Part shown: in pieces, positions 7,538-12,212 of the stretch | Numbering within the stretch: position 1 is the stretch's first letter | How the letters are laid out: every line of letters begins with the position of its first letter | Assembly: GCA_038240875.1 (NCBI GenBank) | Contig: JBBRGG010000098.1 | Span: 1-12,212 of the forward strand | Reading direction: 5' to 3' | Origin: JBBRGG01 sp038240875 | GTDB lineage: Bacteria > Planctomycetota > Phycisphaerae > Phycisphaerales > UBA1924 | DNA: 12,212 bases | Position numbers and translations under genes: made by a program | Notes under the pieces: model-generated | The model's database searches: none | Seen by the model: only the letters and a program-made list of their open reading frames with translations | What the model was told of the DNA's origin: nothing

Positions 7538-7713
7538 ACGGTTTATTCGTCGCCTCCCCCACAATTCAGCCCGCGTATGGATCGCCGATTATAGCACTCG
7601 AAAGGGCTCTATCCCCTAATTGAATGCGTGATCCTGAGGTTTGACGTTTGGAGCGAAGTCGTCGTCGTGGACGTTGCCACGCGCACTTTGCTGGGCTTTT
7701 GGAGCCTGTTCGT

Positions 7714-9021
7714 ATGTTGGCTATGTTCACAAAAGGTCCGCCGCTACCCGTTGTCTCAGCTCAAATACTGAGGCTCGATCACGCCAAAGTTGCGGCCGCG
7801 CATACACATTCGGGAACTGGTACAGGACGCTTTGGCAAGAGCGTGGGCCTCTTGACCGTCTCGGTTACCGCGGTTGCCGATCGTATTACCGACGCGCCTC
7901 CTGTCACTTGGTTGTTGCGCGCCGAGGTCATGCTTCGCCCCAACCGTCGCTTGCAATCGACCAAGCCACTCACCGTGCTCATCCCCGCATATAACGAAGG
8001 CAAATTCATCGCGGACACCATCAAGTCCGTGCAGAATCAAACCACGCCCGTCGAACGCATCATCGTGATCGACGACTGCTCCACCGACGACACCGGCGAC
8101 GTAGCTCGCGCGCTTGGCGTTGAAGTCATTCGTCCCTTGAAGAACCAAGGCAGCAAAGCCAGCGCGCTCAACTACGCCGTGGACTTGATCAAGACCGAAT
8201 ACACGCTTGCAATCGACGCCGACACTACGCTCGCCGACGACGCCATCGAAGCTCTTATGCGCGAGTTTGACGACCCCGCGTACGTCAATCAAGTGGGCGC
8301 GTCCACCATCGCCTGCGTCTGTGGCATGGTCATCCCTCGCAACGTTCGCACGCTCTGGGAACGCGGCCGATACCTCGAATATCTGTACGCCTTTGGATTC
8401 TTCAAGCCTGTTCAAGACTACTACGGCCGCCCGCTCATCGCCTCGGGCTGCTTCTCCGCGTATCGCACCAGCGTCCTCAAAGAAATGGGTGGCTGGAACC
8501 AGCGCACCGTCGGCGAAGACATGGACCTGACCTGGACTATCTATCTCAAAGGCCTCGATGTGCGTTTCGCTGAAAAAGCGATCTGCTATCCCGTTGAGCC
8601 ACATAATTACGACTTCATGACCCGCCAACTCAAGCGCTGGTCGGCGGGCTTCGTTCAATGCGTGAAGGTCCACTGGAAGGACCTTCTCTCGGCCAAAGGC
8701 GTGCGGGCCGAACTTCTCAGATCGATGGTCTTCATCGGCCTCTGGGACGCGATCATCGCCACGGCTGCTTTCTTCCTGCTTATCCCGCTTCTGGCAATCT
8801 TCGTCCACCCGCTCTTCTTACTCGCCTATTTCATCGACATCCCCACAGTCTTTGTACCCGTGATGTATCAAGCCGCCAAGCGTGGCGAGATCGGGCGGGC
8901 GCTGGGCTCGCTGCCTGGGTTCTTCGTCCTCCGGTTTGTCAACGCGCTCTTCATCGCTCGAGCACTGTGGACCGAACTTGTGCTTAATAAGCCGATCAAA
9001 GTCTTTGAAAAAGGTCATTGA
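7714..9021 (+). CDS. Processive family 2 glycosyltransferase, PgaC/IcaA-like, membrane-bound
   Basis: The 435-residue protein (from ATG 7714) has a GT-A domain beginning at LTVLIPAYNEGKF (about 86-98). It carries VIDDCSTDDT (D120/D121), AIDADT (DxD at 168-170), GEDMDLTW (E268/D269 catalytic region) and QLKRW (305-309). The D, DxD, ED and QxxRW set marks processive GT2 enzymes that polymerise sugars from UDP donors at the inner membrane. Hydrophobic spans at about 339-375 and 396-420 would be the membrane helices. The start is uncertain. GGAG at 7701-7704 lies 9 nt before ATG 7714. TTG 7648 has GAGG 8 nt upstream and would add 22 residues, and GTG 7843 or ATG 7930 would shorten the weakly conserved N-terminus. 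Hyaluronan-, cellulose- or chitin-type products cannot be told apart from sequence by eye. Confidence 0.9.
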   Translation: MLAMFTKGPPLPVVSAQILRLDHAKVAAAHTHSGTGTGRFGKSVGLLTVSVTAVADRITDAPPVTWLLRAEVMLRPNRRLQSTKPLTVLIPAYNEGKFIADTIKSVQNQTTPVERIIVIDDCSTDDTGDVARALGVEVIRPLKNQGSKASALNYAVDLIKTEYTLAIDADTTLADDAIEALMREFDDPAYVNQVGASTIACVCGMVIPRNVRTLWERGRYLEYLYAFGFFKPVQDYYGRPLIASGCFSAYRTSVLKEMGGWNQRTVGEDMDLTWTIYLKGLDVRFAEKAICYPVEPHNYDFMTRQLKRWSAGFVQCVKVHWKDLLSAKGVRAELLRSMVFIGLWDAIIATAAFFLLIPLLAIFVHPLFLLAYFIDIPTVFVPVMYQAAKRGEIGRALGSLPGFFVLRFVNALFIARALWTELVLNKPIKVFEKGH

Positions 9022-9113
9022 AAACACCATTAATGCCAGTTGATTCGCGTGCATGCGGACCGTCCCATCTGCAATCAAGAATTGATATCGCCGATCAAGT
9101 TTCGCGTGTTGTG

Positions 9114-9142
9114 TTGTACCGTTTGACTTGGAAATGAATAAT
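9114..9142 (+). promoter_or_regulatory. Possible sigma-70-type promoter of the small membrane protein gene
   Basis: TTGTAC (9114-9119), a 17-nt spacer and AATAAT (9137-9142) resemble -35 and -10 boxes, with the -10 matching at five of six positions and the -35 weaker. Transcription would start near 9149-9150, giving a short leader with a hairpin before the ribosome binding site at 9174. Confidence 0.35.
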
Positions 9143-9146
9143 GTTC

Positions 9147-9165
9147 GCCCACGCTTGTGCGGGGC
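9147..9165 (+). other. Small hairpin in the leader of the membrane protein gene
   Basis: GCCC-A-CGC (9147-9154) pairs with GCG-GGGC (9159-9165) around a TTGT loop, giving seven G-C pairs with one bulged A. It lies 8 nt before the GGAGAGG ribosome binding site, at or near the predicted transcript 5' end. It may stabilise the mRNA end; this is inference. Confidence 0.3.
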
Positions 9166-9173
9166 CTAATTTG

Positions 9174-9180
9174 GGAGAGG
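9174..9180 (+). promoter_or_regulatory. Strong ribosome binding site that sets start 9187
   Basis: GGAGAGG is followed by a 6-nt spacer and ATG 9187. It overrides the longer in-frame start at 9157, which would add ten polar residues and swallow this site. Confidence 0.75.
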
Positions 9181-9186
9181 TTTACG

Positions 9187-9573
9187 ATGTTCGCTGGTCT
9201 TCCTGGAACGGGCGTTGGCGGTATCTTGTACTTGTTCTTGACGCTGTGGATGCCTTTCCACGAGCTCATCATGATGGCGCGAGGGCGGAGCACGTTGGGT
9301 CGCTGGCGGTTTATCTTCCGCCATTGGTGCCTTATGGGTGGCGTCCTCGCCATGATCGCGCTTCAAACCGCTTTCATGCGCATGCTCATACCCGCCAAGC
9401 AACAAGCCGAGTTCCACGCCTCGGTCGCGCCAGTCAACTCTTACCTCCCCACGCAAGTCGCAGGCATGCTCGCATCAACCGCGATGATCGCGTTAATTAG
9501 CCTTGGCGTGATCTTTGGCATGATCCACATGGTTCGCGTCGGGCTGCGTCTGCGTCAACTGGTCAACAGCTAA
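9187..9573 (+). CDS. Small integral membrane protein of unknown function, three predicted helices
   Basis: I do not recognise a family. The 128-residue protein has hydrophobic spans at about 8-30 (ILYLFLTLWMPFHELIMM), 47-69 (WCLMGGVLAMIALQTAFM) and 92-114 (AGMLASTAMIALISLGVIF). Arg-rich loops and ends (ARGRSTLGRWRFIFRH at 31-46, RVGLRLRQL near the C-terminus) suggest those faces are cytoplasmic. The start is fixed by an excellent ribosome binding site. It lies 165 nt downstream of the glycosyltransferase in the same direction. Small membrane partners accompany some processive GT2 enzymes (PgaD beside PgaC), so it could be an accessory subunit, but no sequence likeness to PgaD is apparent and it seems to have its own promoter. 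Confidence 0.8.
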   Translation: MFAGLPGTGVGGILYLFLTLWMPFHELIMMARGRSTLGRWRFIFRHWCLMGGVLAMIALQTAFMRMLIPAKQQAEFHASVAPVNSYLPTQVAGMLASTAMIALISLGVIFGMIHMVRVGLRLRQLVNS

Positions 9574-9780
9574 ACGAGATTCAAGAAGCCAAGCCCTACT
9601 CGCCATTCCTTGCAAATAGCCCGCTTTCGTTACCCCAGCCTTCGCAAGACTGCGCGTTAACGCTCCCACATACCTCACGCAATAGCAGTGGTATGCTCTC
9701 ATCACGCGGCTGTTCACCAGCACGCCAATGTGTGCGTGCCTTGGTCTACATTCATACGCCGCGCTTGGAGCACCCTTCGC

Positions 9781-10971
9781 GTGTTCATCGGCCAAGCACA
9801 CTCCTGGATCCAGCAAGCACGCCTTGCCATCACGCTTGCGTGGGTCGCTGGCTATACCAACATTCTCAGCTTTCTCATCTGTGGCCAGCACACCAGCCAC
9901 GCCACCGGCACCCTCACGCAATGGGGGCGCGACCTCGTCGAAGTTTTCGGCAATGGCCGCTGGGATCTTCTCTTCCTCACCTCCTTCCTCCTCTTCACCT
10001 TCATCTTGGGCGCGATGGCATCCACCACATGCACCGAAATCGGTAGACGCCGTGGCTGGGAATCTATCTACGTACTCCCCATGGCGATCCAGGGGATTCT
10101 TTTAACCTGCTTCGCGCTCGGCAACGAATTCAACTCGCCCGAAAGGCTTCGCACAGGAACCGCATTCTTCGCCATGCTCGCATTGGCTTCAATTGCAATG
10201 GGCCTGCAAAACGCCACCATCACCCGCATCTCCAGCGGGGTAGTCCGCACCACGCACATGACCGGCGTCATCACCGACCTGGGCACCGAACTCGTGCACG
10301 TCGCGCTGGTCATCTTCGACCGAACCAAGCGCGCCCGACACTCGCACGACAACCAGCCTCAACTTCAATCTCTTCGAGACACGCTCGGTCGCACGCCAAG
10401 CGTGCAGCGACTAGTGCTTCTTGTGTCGATTGCCGGATCCTTTGCTCTTGGTGCTGGCCTTGGCGCTCTGGCCTTCAATCACCAGCCACACTGGGCCATG
10501 TACCCGCCCGTTCTATTCCTGCTGTGGATCATCTACCACGATGTCAAGGTTCCGATTTGCGAGATCGAGCCATCAACGCTCATGCACGATTCCAGCGGGC
10601 TTAATCTCCCCGCAGGAATCGCCGTCTTCACACTTCGCAAAGGTGAAAGCAAACTCGACAAGGCCCACCGCCTCCCGGATTTGCTCGCTTGGTCCGAACG
10701 TGTGCCCAACACAACGCGCGTCCTCATACTCGACATGAACGACGCGACCAAGATCAACAACGACGCGATTGTTGAGATGCGTGCGTTGATAGGTTACGTT
10801 GCGCAGAGCCATCGAAGCCTCATCATCGCTGGGATTAGTCGCCAAGGCTTCGAGGCTATTCGCCGCTTGGGCGCGGGCGACCTCATCGATCGTGGCGTGC
10901 TCTTTTCCGATCTCGAACTCGCGCTGGCGCGAGGGCTGGTGTTGCTCACGGACGCCAAGCCAAGAACCTGA
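9781..10971 (+). CDS. DUF1275 (YoaK-family) membrane protein fused to a C-terminal STAS domain
   Basis: The protein has 396 residues from GTG 9781, which has GGAG 10 nt upstream. An in-frame GTG at 9688 would add 31 residues without a clear ribosome binding site. The N-terminal part (about 12-255) is multi-helix DUF1275. It has a first HxTG motif (HATG at 40-43) in AGYTNILSFLICGQ context and the hallmark GLQNATITR...RTTHMTGVITDLG (about 141-168), followed by further helices to about 252. The C-terminal part (about 276-389) is a STAS domain of the SulP type: VLILDMNDATKINND, then LIIAGIS and LFSDLELALARG. The residue aligned with the phosphorylatable Ser/Thr of SpoIIAA-like STAS is Asp (about 328). 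DUF1275 function is poorly known, with transport suspected. A STAS tail suggests a SulP-like regulated membrane protein. The next gene converges on it. Confidence 0.88.
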   Translation: MFIGQAHSWIQQARLAITLAWVAGYTNILSFLICGQHTSHATGTLTQWGRDLVEVFGNGRWDLLFLTSFLLFTFILGAMASTTCTEIGRRRGWESIYVLPMAIQGILLTCFALGNEFNSPERLRTGTAFFAMLALASIAMGLQNATITRISSGVVRTTHMTGVITDLGTELVHVALVIFDRTKRARHSHDNQPQLQSLRDTLGRTPSVQRLVLLVSIAGSFALGAGLGALAFNHQPHWAMYPPVLFLLWIIYHDVKVPICEIEPSTLMHDSSGLNLPAGIAVFTLRKGESKLDKAHRLPDLLAWSERVPNTTRVLILDMNDATKINNDAIVEMRALIGYVAQSHRSLIIAGISRQGFEAIRRLGAGDLIDRGVLFSDLELALARGLVLLTDAKPRT

Positions 10972-11086
10972 GCCGAATTCACTTCATGCGAATGCAAGCT
11001 AATGTGTTTAGCACGAGATAGCCTACCTGTACAAGCCGACCTCGCCAGGCAGGGACGCACATCCCGACATCAATTCACGCGAACGC

Positions 11087-11106
11087 GCTTTGCTCACACA
11101 CAAAGC
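11087..11106 (-). terminator. Weak hairpin just after the LURP-one-like gene
   Basis: On the minus strand GCTTTG (11106-11101) pairs with CAAAGC (11092-11087) around an 8-nt loop, beginning 1 nt after the stop codon. No T-run follows, so a terminator role is only possible. The flanking convergent gap (10972-11107) shows nothing else. Confidence 0.25.
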
Positions 11107-11107
11107 C

Positions 11108-11701
11108 CTACTTCTGCCGGCCTTCGATCGCGCCGATCAAGCACGCCGCCGCAAGCACAAACTGTTGATTCACGCGCTGCTCGCCGCCTGCGAAGTACGC
11201 AACACCAAGCCGAAAGACAAAGGGATTAAAGTGCTGGCGATATTGCGCTACCGGTGTCCCATCCGATGCAATCACATTGAATTTTTGCGGCACCAACGCC
11301 GCCGTCAACTCGACCACGCGCCGCAGGATCGCCAACGCGCCAGAGTCTTCTTGAATCAGCCCGATCTCGCGACCTTCAGGCGACAGAATCATCCATTCAT
11401 CACGAATCAGGCTCTTCATCCCCTTGCGCTTAAGCATCCCAAGCACCGCGCTGTCAACACTCCTTGTCACCGTGTACGTAGCCCCGATGTCAAGAATCTG
11501 CTGCGTGCCAATCCGAAAGAGTTCCGCAGAGCACGACTCATCGGTAAAGATCCGTAGATCCTCGCGCAAGCGAAAAGCCTTTTGCTTGCAATATCCAACG
11601 ATGTTGTTCTGCGCGTCATAGATGTGAAACGCCGATCCAAAGAGCTTAAATACTTTACGACGGATCGTGAACGACTCGCCCTGTGCAACTTGAAACGCCA
11701 T
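11108..11701 (-). CDS. LURP-one / Tubby C-terminal-like domain protein
   Basis: The 197-residue protein matches the LURP-one-related (YxjI-type, Tubby-C-like) pattern. Repeated beta-strand units include FTIRRKVFKLFGSAFHIYDA (11-30), IVGYCKQKAFRLREDLRIFTD (34-54), then SLIRDEWMILSPEGREIGLIQED and NVIASDGTPVAQYRQ. The C-terminal FVLAAACLIGAIEG (181-194) is hydrophobic and may anchor the protein to the membrane. In this superfamily the scramblase relatives bind lipid; bacterial members have no settled role. I chose ATG 11701 because GGAG lies 6 nt upstream (11708-11711). A TTG at 11716 would add five residues and overlap that site. It lies downstream of an outer-membrane barrel gene on the same strand, 62 nt away, so an envelope role is possible. 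Confidence 0.82.
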   Translation of the reverse strand: MAFQVAQGESFTIRRKVFKLFGSAFHIYDAQNNIVGYCKQKAFRLREDLRIFTDESCSAELFRIGTQQILDIGATYTVTRSVDSAVLGMLKRKGMKSLIRDEWMILSPEGREIGLIQEDSGALAILRRVVELTAALVPQKFNVIASDGTPVAQYRQHFNPFVFRLGVAYFAGGEQRVNQQFVLAAACLIGAIEGRQK

Positions 11702-11734
11702 CGCAAACTCCGTCAAAGATCTACTTCGCAGCTA

Positions 11735-11752
11735 AACCGAAGCGCTTCGGTT
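11735..11752. repeat. Perfect 18-bp palindrome between the two minus-strand genes
   Basis: AACCGAAGCGCTTCGGTT is its own reverse complement. Read on the minus strand it starts 11 nt after the stop of the barrel gene and is followed by a further T only (TTTAGC). It could fold as a 7-bp stem with a GCGC loop, acting as a weak terminator, or serve as a dimeric operator ahead of the LURP-one-like gene. Confidence 0.6.
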
Positions 11753-11763
11753 CAAGTCTAAGT

Positions 11764-12212
11764 TTACCTGAAATTGTTTCCGCCTGCACCCGCGGCTTCC
11801 GCACCGCCCAAGCCCACCACGCGTCCCTCACCAATCACGCCGTAAGGCTTAAGAACAAAGCCCAGACTCGTTTCGCCGGTAATGTCGTTGTACGAAATCG
11901 TGAGCCCAAAGACCAGTGAGCTGTACTGCCTTCGCAATTCGACCGCGAACGACTGGAACCCGCCATCGTTTGCGTCATAATCCGCGGCCCCAAGAACTGT
12001 GTACTTTTGCGTCAGCTTGTACTGCGTAAAGAACGAGACCAACGTCGAATCTTCAACATTGAGATACCGAAGATCGACCGCCGAGAAATATTCCGGGCTA
12101 TGGCGAAACATAATGCCCGTGCTGGTGTACGAGTTCTGGTTGAGGTCAAAGTCAAAGACGTTTGCGCCCGTGATCGCGACCGTATCGGTTATGTTATACG
12201 CCGCGTCAACAA
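11764..12212 (-). CDS. LptD/OstA-like outer-membrane beta-barrel protein, C-terminal fragment
   Basis: The frame is open to the right edge, so only the last 148 residues are seen and the start lies outside the window. Alternating polar and hydrophobic strands with frequent Tyr and Asp look like a beta-barrel: AYNITDTVAITGANVFDFDL, then GIMFRHSPEYFSAVDLRYL, FTQYKLTQKYTVLGAADYDA, LRRQYSSLVFGLTISYND and TSLGFVLKPYG. The order matches the C-terminal part of LptD/OstA proteins, which insert lipopolysaccharide into the outer membrane. A low-complexity Gly/Ala tail (GLGGAEAAGAGGNNFR) follows and lacks the canonical C-terminal Phe preceded by alternating residues, though it does end near a Phe. Other barrel families cannot be excluded. 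The gene implies a diderm cell. Confidence 0.65.
   Translation of the reverse strand, partial: VDAAYNITDTVAITGANVFDFDLNQNSYTSTGIMFRHSPEYFSAVDLRYLNVEDSTLVSFFTQYKLTQKYTVLGAADYDANDGGFQSFAVELRRQYSSLVFGLTISYNDITGETSLGFVLKPYGVIGEGRVVGLGGAEAAGAGGNNFR

Larger units (their letters stand above)
6968..7713. other. Long non-coding stretch between divergent glmS and the glycosyltransferase
   Basis: About 746 nt hold no convincing gene. The only open frames are short, lack family resemblance and have no good ribosome binding sites. The left end carries the glmS leader with a direct repeat at 7041-7064. The part from about 7085 to 7368 shows nothing I can name. The right part (7369-7537) has strong potential RNA secondary structure. 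An upstream-extended glycosyltransferase start at TTG 7648 would shorten the stretch slightly. Confidence 0.6.

Noticed and set aside
7377..7562. 61-codon minus-strand frame in the long intergenic stretch
   Set aside because: It is rich in Arg, Gly and Ala with no family likeness, lacks a clear ribosome binding site, and coincides with the region whose RNA pairing better explains it.
7756..8808. Long minus-strand open frame (350 codons) opposite the glycosyltransferase
   Set aside because: The + strand frame carries all GT2 catalytic motifs. The opposite frame has biased, non-family composition and is a shadow of high-GC coding DNA.

Overview
The window looks like a chromosomal stretch from a moderately GC-rich, Gram-negative-type bacterium. 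A Planctomycetota member (Phycisphaerae-like) is my best guess. It rests on the outer-membrane barrel protein at the right edge, the LURP-one-like protein beside it, the DUF1275-STAS protein and loose intergenic spacing. No rRNA, tRNA, transposase, integrase or CRISPR array is visible, so nothing marks the window as a mobile island.

Positions 1-4914 (+) hold a tight four-gene two-component cluster. It contains the C-terminal part of a phytochrome-type histidine kinase, an Rcp1-type single-domain response regulator 1 nt downstream, a 1108-residue hybrid kinase (REC-PAS-PAS-PAS-PAS-HisKA-HATPase plus a C-terminal extension) whose ATG overlaps the previous stop, and a second receiver-only protein 3 nt further on. 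The second PAS domain of the hybrid kinase keeps the FixL haem-ligand pattern. The cluster therefore may couple a phytochrome-like kinase to a haem-based gas sensor. No DNA-binding or enzymatic output domain is encoded in it.

Positions 4915-5125 form a convergent intergenic gap with a 13-bp tandem repeat and a hairpin. Positions 5126-6967 (-) encode glucosamine-6-phosphate synthase (glmS), complete and typical. Positions 6968-7713 form a 746-nt non-coding stretch. Near the glmS side it holds a short direct repeat related in sequence to the 13-bp repeat on the other side of glmS. Near the glycosyltransferase side it holds a region at about 7369-7537 that folds on paper into a multi-stem RNA.

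Positions 7714-10971 (+) hold three genes: a processive family-2 glycosyltransferase with membrane helices, a small three-helix membrane protein of unknown function with its own probable promoter and strong ribosome binding site, and a DUF1275 membrane protein fused to a C-terminal STAS domain. The glmS product feeds UDP-GlcNAc synthesis and the glycosyltransferase resembles PgaC/IcaA, so an amino-sugar exopolysaccharide role is possible but is inference only.

Positions 11108-12212 (-) hold a LURP-one/Tubby-C-like protein and, upstream of it, the C-terminal end of an LptD/OstA-like outer-membrane barrel that runs off the window. A perfect 18-bp palindrome separates them.
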